Shown one piece after another: positions 9,890 to 18,952 of a stretch of 64,000 nt of DNA (the stretch's first letter is position 1; each line of letters starts with the position of its first letter). Below the pieces are notes generated by a model. The model did not search any database, was not told the origin of the DNA, and saw only the letters and a program-made list of their open reading frames with translations. Origin of the DNA: an uncultured Lachnospiraceae bacterium. Lineage in GTDB: Bacteria; Bacillota; Clostridia; Lachnospirales; Lachnospiraceae. The DNA lies in contig CAJULG010000003.1 in the NCBI GenBank assembly GCA_910587045.1, positions 34,221 to 98,220 of the forward strand, in the 5' to 3' direction. A program made the position numbers and the translations under genes.

Positions 9890-10672
9890 CTAGCTTGCTG
9901 CGGGGTATTTGACTAAGATCACGGAAATATTGTCCTGCTCTTTCCGCTGCTTTACCAAATCTGTTAAATAAGTACAATTCTGCCTCATTACGGTTGGATT
10001 CTTACACGCCTGAGGGCCTAACTGTTCAAGTAATTCCCTATGTGAGATTTCATGACAAAAACCATCTGAACAAAGCAGATAAGAAGTTTCCGGCATTACT
10101 GTCCCCTGATAAAATACCGGTTCAACTGATGCAGAGGCTCCTATACATTGTAGTAAAATACTTCTCCGGGGATCCCGCAGGGCTTCTTCCGGTGTCAGTC
10201 GTCCGGCTGCGATCTCCCGTGCAACCACCGATTGATCCTCTGTTACCTGCCGGATTCCTTCAGTGGTCATTTCATAAATCCGACTGTCCCCTACCTGAAT
10301 GATCAGATATTGCTCCCGATATAATAAAAGAGCGGATAGGGTTGTTCCAAGTCCTGCATTATGATTGGAACCATACACTCCAAGCTTTGAATTCTCAGCA
10401 ACTGCTAAGGAACGCCATTCATTGGTTATCACATTCAGATCAAATTCACCTGCCGCCGCCATCTTCGCAAAAGAGGTATCAAACCATTGTCCGTATGCCA
10501 GAACCACCTCTTTACTTGCCAGCTCCCCGGCAGACAGTCCTCCCATTCCATCACAGACAATGGCCAGGACCGCCCTTCCCTTTGGAGTATCCAGGATCTT
10601 GACTGCAATGGAGTCCTCATTCGTCTTTTTTCTTATTCCTATATCCGTATTATAGGCCACATAATAATTCAT
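9890..10672 (-). CDS. PP2C-family Ser/Thr protein phosphatase
   Basis: A 260-residue soluble phosphatase, the expected length for bacterial PP2C (PrpC/Stp type). Metal-binding motifs are all present: the NEDS motif near 17-20, CDGMGG near 40-45, GDSR near 128-131, SDGF near 201-204 and DNIS near 246-249. It would remove phosphate from Ser/Thr residues modified by the kinase encoded downstream. The ATG is preceded by AAGGAGAG. The gene lies 26 bp after the FHA gene and 198 bp before the kinase. Confidence 0.95.
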   Translation of the reverse strand: MNYYVAYNTDIGIRKKTNEDSIAVKILDTPKGRAVLAIVCDGMGGLSAGELASKEVVLAYGQWFDTSFAKMAAAGEFDLNVITNEWRSLAVAENSKLGVYGSNHNAGLGTTLSALLLYREQYLIIQVGDSRIYEMTTEGIRQVTEDQSVVAREIAAGRLTPEEALRDPRRSILLQCIGASASVEPVFYQGTVMPETSYLLCSDGFCHEISHRELLEQLGPQACKNPTVMRQNCTYLTDLVKQRKEQDNISVILVKYPAAS

Positions 10673-10698
10673 TTACTCTCTCCTTAAGTCCCATCCTT

Positions 10699-12171
10699 CT
10701 ACCACAGACTGTACAGAAATTCCTCGTCCCCCAGTGTCAGTTTACTATTATTCAATAATAACCGTTCTGTATCCGGCAGCACCTGTTCTCCATTTACAAA
10801 TGTTCCATTGGTTGATCTTTCATCCCTCACATAATATGCGCCATTTTTCTTTATAATTGAACAATGAATACGACTGATTGCTGCATTATCAGCGATTATA
10901 TAGTTGCCACCCTCCTGTGATTTACCAATCAAAAATCGTCCTTCCGGTAACGGAATGTTTTCTCCTGTTTTCAACCGGATTAAATGAGGATTTGGCTTTC
11001 TCTGTCCTGACTGCAGACTTGCATCCTGCGGCATGATCTGAGGCATCGGTGATGTTGGCACAGTCCCCTGGTGCTGAGACATCGGCGGTGTAGACGGATA
11101 TGCGGATGACGTAGGAGATACGGGAGGATTCTGCCCTGTTAATGATGAATCATTCATTCGCTGAATCTTTGCATTCATTTCTTCCGGCATCGGTTCAAAC
11201 TCGATATCATCCTCCGGTAACAGACTCGTATTTCCCTGTGCTTTCACTGCCGTTGCTCCTGCTGCCGGAATTTCCGGTTGCACCGGTTCTGCTATCACCG
11301 GCTCCACCAACGGCATCTCCACCTGCACCGGCTCGGCTATCACCGGCTCCACTACCGGCATCTCCACCTGCACCGGCTCGGCTGGCACCGGCTCCACCAA
11401 CGGCATCTCCACCTGCATCGGCTCGGCTGGCACCGGCTCCACCAACGGCATCTCCACCTGCATCGGCTCGGCTGGCACCGGCTCCACCAACGGCATCTCC
11501 ACCTGCACCGGCTCGGCTGGCAAAACCCCTTCCTGTATTGATTCTTCCATCGGAGCTTCCGATGAAACCGGTTCCTCTGTTTCTGGAAGCACCTCCTCTT
11601 TAATTTCAATTCCAGCATCCAACATCAGACCATGTATCTGGCGAAGAAAAGATTTCAGATCAAACTCTTTATTCAGCGCAGATAATATCTTTGCAACATA
11701 ATCTCCATCCTCACTGTTCAGGTATATAGCATTTGCCAGAATAGTACGGAAAAAGTCCTGCACTTCACCTTCTTCCATAACTGCATTTTTGCCAGGCATA
11801 CAGATCAGCCTTGCTTTCTCCATATCCTCTTCTACATAAATATACTGCGTGTCCAAAGGAACATAGGCCAGATTGATTCCCTTTTCTTCCAAATTAATCA
11901 AAGTATTAACGATACTTTCAAACGTACAGAGGATCAGCTTCCGGGTCACTACATCCTGCAAGCATTCTGCCAGCATTTTCCTTTTTTCCGGATAGGCATA
12001 TATATAATTATGCCCTTCTTCATATGCTGCTCCCATAGGCAAAATCCCTGTCAGCCTTCTATCCTTACAAGCTTTCAGCACTTGTCCATCCATCATTTCA
12101 CCTGCCTGAAGCTGATATTCTATTGTTTCTTTTCCATCCCGTAGATCACGTCTTAACAATTCTTTCTTCAC
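10699..12171 (-). CDS. FHA-domain protein with N-terminal DUF6382-like domain
   Basis: A 490-residue protein that starts with GTG (AGG-rich ribosome site GGGAGGT, 6-nt spacing). Residues 1-185 form a globular domain that I match, from memory, to the DUF6382 family found ahead of FHA domains. Residues 224-298 are five tandem 15-residue repeats (VEMPLVEPVPAEPMQ type). A Pro/Ser/Gln-rich linker follows, and the C-terminal FHA domain covers about 405-490, with GRFLIGKS, SRIHCSI and STNGTFVNG carrying the phosphothreonine-binding residues. It would read Thr phosphorylation made by the kinase two genes downstream. It is the first gene of the operon, behind a good sigma-A promoter. Confidence 0.85.
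   Translation of the reverse strand: MKKELLRRDLRDGKETIEYQLQAGEMMDGQVLKACKDRRLTGILPMGAAYEEGHNYIYAYPEKRKMLAECLQDVVTRKLILCTFESIVNTLINLEEKGINLAYVPLDTQYIYVEEDMEKARLICMPGKNAVMEEGEVQDFFRTILANAIYLNSEDGDYVAKILSALNKEFDLKSFLRQIHGLMLDAGIEIKEEVLPETEEPVSSEAPMEESIQEGVLPAEPVQVEMPLVEPVPAEPMQVEMPLVEPVPAEPMQVEMPLVEPVPAEPVQVEMPVVEPVIAEPVQVEMPLVEPVIAEPVQPEIPAAGATAVKAQGNTSLLPEDDIEFEPMPEEMNAKIQRMNDSSLTGQNPPVSPTSSAYPSTPPMSQHQGTVPTSPMPQIMPQDASLQSGQRKPNPHLIRLKTGENIPLPEGRFLIGKSQEGGNYIIADNAAISRIHCSIIKKNGAYYVRDERSTNGTFVNGEQVLPDTERLLLNNSKLTLGDEEFLYSLW
11278..11502. repeat. Five 45-bp tandem repeats within the FHA gene
   Basis: Five consecutive 45-bp units encode 15-residue Pro/Glu/Val-rich repeats at residues 224-298 of the FHA protein. 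The two central units are nearly identical at DNA level, while the outer ones carry substitutions (P to I, M to V). Copy number could change by slippage or recombination without a frameshift, altering spacer length between the two domains. Confidence 0.85.
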
Positions 12172-12212
12172 TTTTTAACCTCCCAGCCCTAAATTTCTAA
12201 AACTCTAATTTG

Positions 12213-12241
12213 ACTATATGTTACCAACTCACAATTGTCAA
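12213..12241 (-). promoter_or_regulatory. Sigma-A promoter of the FHA-PP2C-kinase operon
   Basis: On the minus strand there is TTGACA (12241-12236), a 17-bp spacer and TATAGT (12218-12213). This is close to the housekeeping consensus, about 40 bp upstream of the FHA GTG start. The divergent sigma-factor gene begins 115 bp away on the other strand. Confidence 0.7.
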
Positions 12242-12291
12242 CATTTTCTGTCGCTTTTACAGCTTTTTTGCTTGCACTTTTTGTAAATTCA

Positions 12292-12330
12292 TGCAACACT
12301 TTTCCTAATAAGCTACACAACTATAATAGA
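12292..12330 (+). promoter_or_regulatory. Possible promoter of the ECF sigma factor gene
   Basis: TATAAT lies at 12322-12327, about 30 bp before the sigma-factor ATG, but no good -35 hexamer is spaced 17 bp from it. TGCAACACTTTT at 12292-12303 resembles the AAC-containing -35 of ECF promoters and could reflect autoregulation. Both readings are weak. Confidence 0.3.
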
Positions 12331-12356
12331 AATGCATTTCAGAGAGAGGTGACCAA

Positions 12357-12866
12357 ATGGAATCACAGGAAGAAGAATATCTGGTAACGCAGGCCTGCCA
12401 CAGGGATGCAAATGCCTTTGCCAGCCTATACCAGAATGTTTATAAAGATTTGTATCGCTTTGCGCTTTATACTCTGGGGAACCCGGAGGATGCAGAAGAT
12501 GTGGTAAGCGATACTGTAACGGATGCATTTGTCACCATACATAAGCTGCGTTCTGCCGCAGCATTTCGTCCCTGGATATTTAAGATCCTTACAAATAAGT
12601 GCAAGGTCATATTAAAGAGTTATACCCGACGCAATCTGGAATTAGACATGGAAATCAAAATGCCGGATCGTAATTATGCAGAAATACAGGATATACGTAA
12701 TTCTTTTGCAAAGCTAAGTCATGAAGAACGCCTTATTCTATCAATGACTATATTTGCCGGCTATTCCAATGAAGAAGCTGCCCGAATCCTAAATATGAAA
12801 TCCGGCACGCTTCGTTCCATTAAAAGTCGTGCTCTTGATAAAATGGAAGCAGATTTATTATATTAA
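12357..12866 (+). CDS. ECF-like RNA polymerase sigma factor
   Basis: A 169-residue sigma-70 family protein of ECF size. Region 2 (about 20-85) includes FASLYQNVYKDLYRFA and the PEDAEDVVSDTV helix. Region 4 (about 115-165) is a helix-turn-helix with LSHEERLILSM, SNEEAARILNM and SGTLRSIKSRAL. It would direct RNA polymerase to a small stress or envelope regulon. GAGGTG precedes the ATG. The membrane protein gene starts 14 bp after its stop, the usual arrangement of a sigma factor with its anti-sigma factor. Confidence 0.92.
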   Translation: MESQEEEYLVTQACHRDANAFASLYQNVYKDLYRFALYTLGNPEDAEDVVSDTVTDAFVTIHKLRSAAAFRPWIFKILTNKCKVILKSYTRRNLELDMEIKMPDRNYAEIQDIRNSFAKLSHEERLILSMTIFAGYSNEEAARILNMKSGTLRSIKSRALDKMEADLLY

Positions 12867-12880
12867 AAGGAGGAACTCCA

Positions 12881-14989
12881 ATGAATGAGCAAGAATTAAT
12901 TCGACGTATTCAGGAAGAAACGGAAGCAACTCCCATTCCTGACCGTCTTTCACCAGAACATGTTGCAGAAAATCTCTCTCATTCTTCTAAAAAGAAGAAA
13001 TGGTACCAGCATCCCTGGATCAATATGGCCGCTGCTCTTCTGCTGATCGGAATCATCAGTACTACTGTGTGGAGTATTAATCGCAGCAGTTCGTGGATGA
13101 ACCGCGCTGATACATCTAAAAATGAGAATGCCAGCCTTATAGAAGAAAGTGCCATGGAGGAGGCGAACGAAGATATCCCTCTGGATGCAGATGCTAGAGC
13201 GGAAGAACAGGGCCATCCAGAGAAAAGCAAAATTCAGACTGTATCTGATTACAGCCAATTATATCAGCTTTTATCCGATTTAGCAGTTCCGATAACAGAC
13301 TTTTGTGATGATGAAATCCTTGAGGCTGTAACACAACCGACTGTTCAGGGAACCACAAACGCGGGTGACAATAAGAATACAGAACAATCAAGAAGCGACA
13401 GCTCATTTTATGAGACCAATTCCCAGGTCAATAATGTAGCAGAAGCCGATATTGTGAAGACAGACGGTAATTATATCTATTCCTGCTGCCGGCAGAATGG
13501 TTCTTATAATCCTGTAGCTGTAGCTATTGCAAGGGCCAAAAACGGTAAGTTACAATCCTGTGGCATGATCACACTGGAATCTATATTTGATGAAATCTTT
13601 GATTCATCCGACATGAAGCAGCGACAGATAACCGAAGATTACTGCATCGAGGAATTATATATTGTTGATAAAAAGCTAATCCTGTTATGTGAAGTCCGTC
13701 ATCCTGCTGACGATCAAAGGAATACCTATATTCTTACCTACGACATAAGAAGCCCGGAGAATCCAAAACTTCTTACTTCTCTGGTGCAGGAAGGCGCCTA
13801 TAAGAGTTCCCGGCTTACAAAAGGCTGCCTGTATACCTTTTCAGAGAAATGGTCCAATATAATATCTGAAAAATATGAGGATTATGATAATTATATCCCA
13901 CATATTAATCAGGAATCATTGACCTGTGACTGTATTTATCTGCCGGAATGCCCGGACGCTTCCTGTTTTCAGATTATGACAGGCATGAAGCTGTCAGAAT
14001 CCGAACGTTTTGTCAGTTCGAAGGCAATTCTTTCAGGAAACGGTATTTATTATGTAAGCGAAGAAAATATATATTTTGCTCAGGAAAAATGGAACTGTGG
14101 CAGCACACAAACAGAGCTTCTAAAATTCAGCTATGAAGAAGGAAAACTGGAACCGGAAGGCAGCATTACCATAGATGGATATCTTCTAAATCAGTTCTCC
14201 ATGGACGAATATAATGGATATTTGCGAACTGCGGTTACACTTTCACCCGTCTACAGTTCACCCGTCTACAGCGAAACCGATTCTGTCCAGATCAGCACGA
14301 ATGCACTTTATATCATTGATTCCGATATGAATCTGGTCGGAACCATAGATGATCTGGCACCAGATGAACGAATCTATTCTGTACGTTTTATGGGTGATAC
14401 CGGGTATTTTGTTACTTACCGAGAAACAGATCCGCTGTTCTCCGTTGACTTATCTGATCCGTCCAATCCTCAGGTTATGGATGCCTTAAAGATACCGGGC
14501 TTTTCAAATTACCTGCATTTTTATTCTGACAACCTGCTACTGGGACTGGGGGAAGAAAATAATCCGAACACAGGTGATTTTATGGGATTAAAGCTTTCCA
14601 TGTTCGATATTTCGGATCCTTATGACATAAGGGAAATCGATAAGACTGTACTGCCAGAAGCATACTATGCTCCGGCTCAATACAATCATAAAGCATTCCT
14701 GATCGATCCAGAGCGGAATCTGATGGGATTCTATATTGAATGCTATGATAAAGAAAAATATGAACATTCAGAGAATTATGTGATTTATTCCTATATCCCG
14801 GGCAGTGGCTTTGTCCAGCAGTTTTCCTGTAATATTACAGACGACAGTCCGTATACAGAGTTCATTCGTGGGATTTATATCGGAGATTATCTATATCTGG
14901 TAAATGGAAATTGTATCTGCTCATATGCCTTCGATACCTATCAGAAAATTGATGAAATACGAATTGAAACAGACGGAGCCGGCAATTAG
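12881..14989 (+). CDS. Membrane-anchored beta-propeller protein, probable anti-sigma partner
   Basis: A 702-residue protein. Residues 1-45 are cytoplasmic and include PDRLSPEHVAENL, a phrase typical of clostridial anti-sigma-like N termini. One transmembrane helix (about 48-66) follows. The large extracytoplasmic part matches the secreted beta-propeller family (Pfam Beta_propel), including the hallmark NNVAEADIVKTDGNYIYS near 186-203. A strong AAAGGAGG ribosome site precedes the ATG. Known: proteins with this propeller often pair with ECF sigma factors. Inferred: the N-terminal tail holds the sigma factor and the propeller senses something outside. The protein lacks a recognisable zinc anti-sigma motif. 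Confidence 0.8.
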   Translation: MNEQELIRRIQEETEATPIPDRLSPEHVAENLSHSSKKKKWYQHPWINMAAALLLIGIISTTVWSINRSSSWMNRADTSKNENASLIEESAMEEANEDIPLDADARAEEQGHPEKSKIQTVSDYSQLYQLLSDLAVPITDFCDDEILEAVTQPTVQGTTNAGDNKNTEQSRSDSSFYETNSQVNNVAEADIVKTDGNYIYSCCRQNGSYNPVAVAIARAKNGKLQSCGMITLESIFDEIFDSSDMKQRQITEDYCIEELYIVDKKLILLCEVRHPADDQRNTYILTYDIRSPENPKLLTSLVQEGAYKSSRLTKGCLYTFSEKWSNIISEKYEDYDNYIPHINQESLTCDCIYLPECPDASCFQIMTGMKLSESERFVSSKAILSGNGIYYVSEENIYFAQEKWNCGSTQTELLKFSYEEGKLEPEGSITIDGYLLNQFSMDEYNGYLRTAVTLSPVYSSPVYSETDSVQISTNALYIIDSDMNLVGTIDDLAPDERIYSVRFMGDTGYFVTYRETDPLFSVDLSDPSNPQVMDALKIPGFSNYLHFYSDNLLLGLGEENNPNTGDFMGLKLSMFDISDPYDIREIDKTVLPEAYYAPAQYNHKAFLIDPERNLMGFYIECYDKEKYEHSENYVIYSYIPGSGFVQQFSCNITDDSPYTEFIRGIYIGDYLYLVNGNCICSYAFDTYQKIDEIRIETDGAGN

Positions 14990-14996
14990 CCGGCTC
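14976..14996. terminator. Hairpin between converging genes
   Basis: GAGCCGGC-AATTA-GCCGGCTC is a perfect 8-bp stem with a 5-nt loop, and the stop codon of the beta-propeller gene lies in the loop. It sits between two convergent genes and could end transcripts on both strands. No long U-run follows on either side, so efficiency may be modest. Confidence 0.55.
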
Positions 14997-15025
14997 TGTC
15001 CACAAAACGAATCCTTTTACCTGAG

Positions 15026-16069
15026 TTATTGTGTATCAACATGTTCCTGATACGTCTCGGTAAAAATATGACTTCCGGTTTCTGCATTATCTACATGATA
15101 ATAAAGATAATTATGTTCTGTTGGATTTAACACCGCATTTAATGACACCGCACCCGGATTACAGATCGGCCCTACCGGAAGTCCGGTATTTTTATATGTG
15201 TTATATAAGGATTCTACTTCCAGATCATCATAGGTCACCTCTGATTTATCATATATCCCATTTGTAATAGGATACAATACGGTAGGACACATCTGAAGCA
15301 TCATCCCCTGTTCCAATCGATTATTGATTACTCCGGCAATGATCGGACGCTCCTCATCCAGCTTGGCCTCACGTTCTACGATCGCTGCACGGTTTACCAG
15401 TTCATACGGTGTATAGTTCATTGCAGCCGCCTGTGTACGCATTCCCTCATCATATACCTCATCAAACTTTTGCAGCATCATATCTACTAAGTCATGAGCA
15501 GTGGTATCCTCATAAATATTATAAGTAGCCGGGAAAAGGAAGCCCTGCAGGCGATAATTCACATAAACGCCTTCCGGTATACTTTCCAGAAAATCATAAT
15601 GATAGTCATTCTCCTGTACAGCATTCAGAAACTGTTCTTCTGTAAATAGGCCTTCCGCATCTACTCTTGCTGCAATCTGCTCTATCGAAAAGCCCTCTGG
15701 TACGGTCAACGTTGCTTTCACTGTCCTCGTTGGCTCCACATGTCCTAGTATTTCTATCATTTCCCAGGTACTCATACCGGTATTCAGTGTAAATTCACCC
15801 GGTTGGAGAGAACCGCGATATTCTGATTCCTTTACACGCTTTACAAATGCACCCGGAAACTGAATCAGGCCATTATCCTTTAGTATCTGAGCAATCTGCT
15901 TTGTAGCAGCACCTTCCGGTATTACAACTACTACATCCTTTCCTTCTGTTGATTCTGTCCCCTGATACTCCTTCTGGTATATTTTATACCGGCTATAACC
16001 ATATATCATAGACGCAAGAATGATCACTAGGATAATGGATATTGCAATTAATGGTTTGGTATTTTTCAT
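15026..16069 (-). CDS. mltG: Endolytic murein transglycosylase MltG
   Basis: A 347-residue membrane protein of the YceG/MltG family, which cuts nascent peptidoglycan strands and sets their length. It has an N-terminal transmembrane helix (about 7-25). A LysM-like segment PEGAATKQIAQILKDNGLI lies near 51-69. The catalytic region is AIVEREAKLDEERPIIAGV with the acidic residues E232/E234, followed by NNRLEQGMMLQMCPTVLYP and TGLPVGPICNPG. It follows the cyclophilin gene by 12 bp, with AGGGAGA as ribosome site, and is probably cotranscribed with it. Confidence 0.94.
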   Translation of the reverse strand: MKNTKPLIAISIILVIILASMIYGYSRYKIYQKEYQGTESTEGKDVVVVIPEGAATKQIAQILKDNGLIQFPGAFVKRVKESEYRGSLQPGEFTLNTGMSTWEMIEILGHVEPTRTVKATLTVPEGFSIEQIAARVDAEGLFTEEQFLNAVQENDYHYDFLESIPEGVYVNYRLQGFLFPATYNIYEDTTAHDLVDMMLQKFDEVYDEGMRTQAAAMNYTPYELVNRAAIVEREAKLDEERPIIAGVINNRLEQGMMLQMCPTVLYPITNGIYDKSEVTYDDLEVESLYNTYKNTGLPVGPICNPGAVSLNAVLNPTEHNYLYYHVDNAETGSHIFTETYQEHVDTQ

Positions 16070-16081
16070 TTGTATCTCCCT

Positions 16082-16600
16082 TTACAGCTTCTCCGGTTCC
16101 GGATATTCCACACCGAAGGTATCCACTGTTACCGTTGCCATTCTCTGCTCCGTTAATGGCCTGTCCGTAAAATCAGTACGGGTCTCGGCAATTTTATTTA
16201 CAACTTCCATTCCTTCTGTAATCTTACCAAATGCAGCATAGGAACCATCCAGATGCGGTGAAGCCTTATGCATGATAAAAAACTGAGAACCTGCAGAATC
16301 CGGATCCATTGCGCGTGCCATAGATAAAACACCTTCTGTATGCTTCAGGTCGTTCTGAATCCCGTTCATGGAGAATTCACCTTTAATACTATAACCAGGT
16401 CCGCCTGTTCCAGTTCCCTCCGGACAGCCGCCCTGGATCATAAATCCTTTTATGACCCGATGAAAGATCAATCCGTCATAATATCCCTTTTTTATCAGAG
16501 ATATAAAATTATTAACGGAGATTGGTGCAATCTCGGGATAAAGTTCTGCCTTCATGATATCACCATTCTCCATAGTGATCGTAATGATTGGATTTGACAT
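16082..16600 (-). CDS. Cyclophilin-type peptidyl-prolyl cis-trans isomerase
   Basis: A 172-residue single-domain cyclophilin without a signal peptide, so cytoplasmic. It catalyses cis-trans isomerisation of Xaa-Pro bonds. Active-site signatures are FHRVIKGFMIQGGCP near 47-61 (catalytic Arg in FHRV), GSQFFI and the AFGKITEGM segment. A small insertion, GTGTGGPGY, is usual for the prokaryotic PpiB type. AGGAGG precedes the ATG. It heads a short operon with mltG. Confidence 0.95.
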   Translation of the reverse strand: MSNPIITITMENGDIMKAELYPEIAPISVNNFISLIKKGYYDGLIFHRVIKGFMIQGGCPEGTGTGGPGYSIKGEFSMNGIQNDLKHTEGVLSMARAMDPDSAGSQFFIMHKASPHLDGSYAAFGKITEGMEVVNKIAETRTDFTDRPLTEQRMATVTVDTFGVEYPEPEKL

Positions 16601-16660
16601 TTTTCTTCCTCCTTATAAATATTTAACAACAAACTGACAATCGTTGCAGCTTACTACAAC

Positions 16661-16706
16661 CCGCCTTCAGGACTCCTCCCAACTTCGTTGGGCCCCTCCT
16701 CAAGGC
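16661..16706. repeat. Single copy of the dispersed palindromic repeat
   Basis: The sequence CCGCCTTCAGGACTCCTCCC begins a copy of the element found at 1-133. The inner stem is CCCAAC-TTC-GTTGGG (16678-16692) and the outer inverted repeat is GCCTT...AAGGC (16663-16667, 16702-16706). Both arms differ from the 5-prime copies yet still pair, so compensatory change has preserved the hairpin. The element overlaps the last two codons and the TGA of the adjacent lysA gene. Confidence 0.8.
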
Positions 16707-17956
16707 AAATCCCAAAAACCTTCGAGGGTGGCAAAATAATCCTCCGGTGTTTCTGCCCGCCGGATTAATTTCGTTGATCCGTCCTCTCGTAACAATATTT
16801 CGGCTGATTTTAACTTACCATTATAATTGTAACCCATTGCAAATCCATGGGCACCGGTATCATGAATCACCAGAATATCTCCTATTTCAATCTTAGGAAG
16901 CGACCGGTTCACTGCAAACTTATCATTATTTTCACAAAGCGAACCCGTAATATCATAAATGTGGTCGCAGGGAGCATCTTCCTTTCCTGCCACTGTAATA
17001 TGATGATAGGCACCATACATAGCTGGACGCATCAAATTAACAGCACAGGCATCTACTCCAATATATTCCTTATAGGTATGCTTCTCATGTATAGCCTTTA
17101 CGATTAAATGACCATATGGTGCCAGCATAAAGCGTCCAAGTTCTGTAAACAGCTTTACGCTGCCCATGCCTGCGGGTACCAGAATTTCATCGTATACTTT
17201 ACGAACCCCCTCACCAATAGCAAAAATATCATTCGGCTCCTTATCAGGTGTATACGGAATTCCTACCCCGCCTGACAAATTAATAAAACTTAACTCTACG
17301 CCTGTCCTCTCTCGAATCTCAACTGCCAATTCAAACAGAATCCTTGCCAATGCAGGATAGTATTCATTGGTAACGGTATTGCTGGCCAGAAAAGCATGCA
17401 TACCAAAGGTTTCTACTCCCAGCTCTTTCAATCTGGTATAAGCCTCCATGATCTGCTCTTTCGTCATACCATATTTCGCATCTCCCGGATTATCCATGAT
17501 ATCCGTCCCCAGTTCAAATACCCCGCCGGGATTAAAACGGCAGCTTATCTTTTTCGGAATCCCCGCACTTCTTTTCAGAAAATCAATATGTGTTATGTCG
17601 TCCAGGTTTATGGTTGCATCTAATTCCCTTGCTTTTATGAATTCTTCCGGAGGTGTATCATTGGAAGAAAACATAATCTCATCACCCTGAAACGCAAGAC
17701 GCTCTGACATCATTAATTCTGTTAAAGAAGAACAGTCTACACCACACCCCTCTTCCTTCAGTATGCGCAGGATAGATGGATTTGGAGTAGCCTTTACTGC
17801 AAAATATTCTTTAAAACCCGGGTTCCATGCAAATGCCTGCTTTAATTTTCTTGCATTCTCCCGGATTCCCTTTTCATCATATAAGTGAAAGGGCGTCGGG
17901 TAATCCTTTATGATCACCTCTAATTGTTCCTTTGTCACAAAGGGCTTTTTATTCAT
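16700..17956 (-). CDS. lysA: Diaminopimelate decarboxylase (LysA family)
   Basis: A 418-residue PLP-dependent fold-III decarboxylase that would convert meso-diaminopimelate to L-lysine. The PLP lysine is K55 in YFAVKATPNP. SGGVGIPY binds phosphate, and GSLCENND holds the Cys contributed across the dimer interface. DTGAHGFAMGYNYNG near 365-379 is a conserved C-terminal signature of this family. The stop codon falls inside a dispersed repeat element. An amino-acid racemase or another decarboxylase of the same fold is less likely given the length and motifs. Confidence 0.9.
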   Translation of the reverse strand: MNKKPFVTKEQLEVIIKDYPTPFHLYDEKGIRENARKLKQAFAWNPGFKEYFAVKATPNPSILRILKEEGCGVDCSSLTELMMSERLAFQGDEIMFSSNDTPPEEFIKARELDATINLDDITHIDFLKRSAGIPKKISCRFNPGGVFELGTDIMDNPGDAKYGMTKEQIMEAYTRLKELGVETFGMHAFLASNTVTNEYYPALARILFELAVEIRERTGVELSFINLSGGVGIPYTPDKEPNDIFAIGEGVRKVYDEILVPAGMGSVKLFTELGRFMLAPYGHLIVKAIHEKHTYKEYIGVDACAVNLMRPAMYGAYHHITVAGKEDAPCDHIYDITGSLCENNDKFAVNRSLPKIEIGDILVIHDTGAHGFAMGYNYNGKLKSAEILLREDGSTKLIRRAETPEDYFATLEGFWDLP

Positions 17957-18057
17957 GGTTTTTCCTCTCCCTTTTCAATCTGTCATTAATGTACGAATCA
18001 TACTATATTTCAAGAAAAATAGCAATGAAAAATACGACTTTTTTCTACCCGGGAACA

Positions 18058-18885
18058 TTATTTTTTCATTTCAGGATTCTTCTCGGATTCATAGATCTCT
18101 TTTTGTTCAGATTCAGACTGTGAAAGAGCTGTTGCAATAGCGGATTCCTTCGGTTCTAACGCTTCCATCTCTCTTGTTTTATCTGCACGTGCATGTATTT
18201 CCTCAAAATTCACATCAACCTCAAAATCATAATCATCATTCTTAATTTTACCATCATCTTCTGCAATATAACCACATTTTTTGAAAAAGCGTTCAAAATT
18301 ATATACAAGCAGATAACCGGCAGCCCCAATCCCAAACAGTAACATACAGAACACTGCCAGCCAGGAAACTGCACACAGATATCCAAGAATTCCTAATAAA
18401 AGAATTACAGAAACGGTAAATGGAAGATGGCTGATTGCCAGTAAAAATGCATTCTGGATCGTTTGTTTCACTGTATTCTCAAATCTGGCCTGCAATGGAA
18501 ATACAAAAACAAAGGTCATAAGCCAGACTATAGTTAAAATGATACTGATGACCAGCATGACCGGTGCGATTACCATACTGTAATTTAATAACCAGCAAAG
18601 CAGATTGACTGCACATATTGCAAAAAGAGCAGACATGATCAGCCAGATCAGGGTTCCCTTTTTGAAATTTTTAGCAAAATTCTTAAAATACCGCCTAAAT
18701 ATATACCCATCTTCTTTCCGAAGAGAATCCATAGCGGTATAATAAAACGCACAGATAGATGCTCCTATTGTAAAGACCGGAATACAGGTAATAACAAATA
18801 ATATACTGATCACCATCATATCTGCAAACCGGTTGATTGCTCTCCACACCGGATTATTCTCACCAAACGTCCCATAATTTGACAT
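18058..18885 (-). CDS. YesL-like (DUF624) membrane protein
   Basis: I choose the internal ATG because GGAGAG lies 7 nt upstream of it; the ATG five codons earlier has no good ribosome site. The 275-residue protein has about five transmembrane helices (starting VISILFVITCIPVFTIG) and the family signature WRAINRFADMM near the N terminus. A charged cytoplasmic tail covers the last 70 residues. YesL proteins accompany polysaccharide-use and ABC-transport genes in Firmicutes but have no settled function. It stands alone behind its own sigma-A-like promoter. Confidence 0.82.
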   Translation of the reverse strand: MSNYGTFGENNPVWRAINRFADMMVISILFVITCIPVFTIGASICAFYYTAMDSLRKEDGYIFRRYFKNFAKNFKKGTLIWLIMSALFAICAVNLLCWLLNYSMVIAPVMLVISIILTIVWLMTFVFVFPLQARFENTVKQTIQNAFLLAISHLPFTVSVILLLGILGYLCAVSWLAVFCMLLFGIGAAGYLLVYNFERFFKKCGYIAEDDGKIKNDDYDFEVDVNFEEIHARADKTREMEALEPKESAIATALSQSESEQKEIYESEKNPEMKK

Positions 18886-18952
18886 GCTGTTACTCTCCAT
18901 TCATACCTGTGGCAGAATCTGTTATCAGACAACCACCTCTTTCTTCTTGTAT

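Noticed and set aside
11142..11603. Long antisense ORFs over the FHA repeat region, rich in Pro/Ala or His/Arg
   Set aside because: Created by the 45-bp repeats in other frames; no ribosome sites and no family resemblance.
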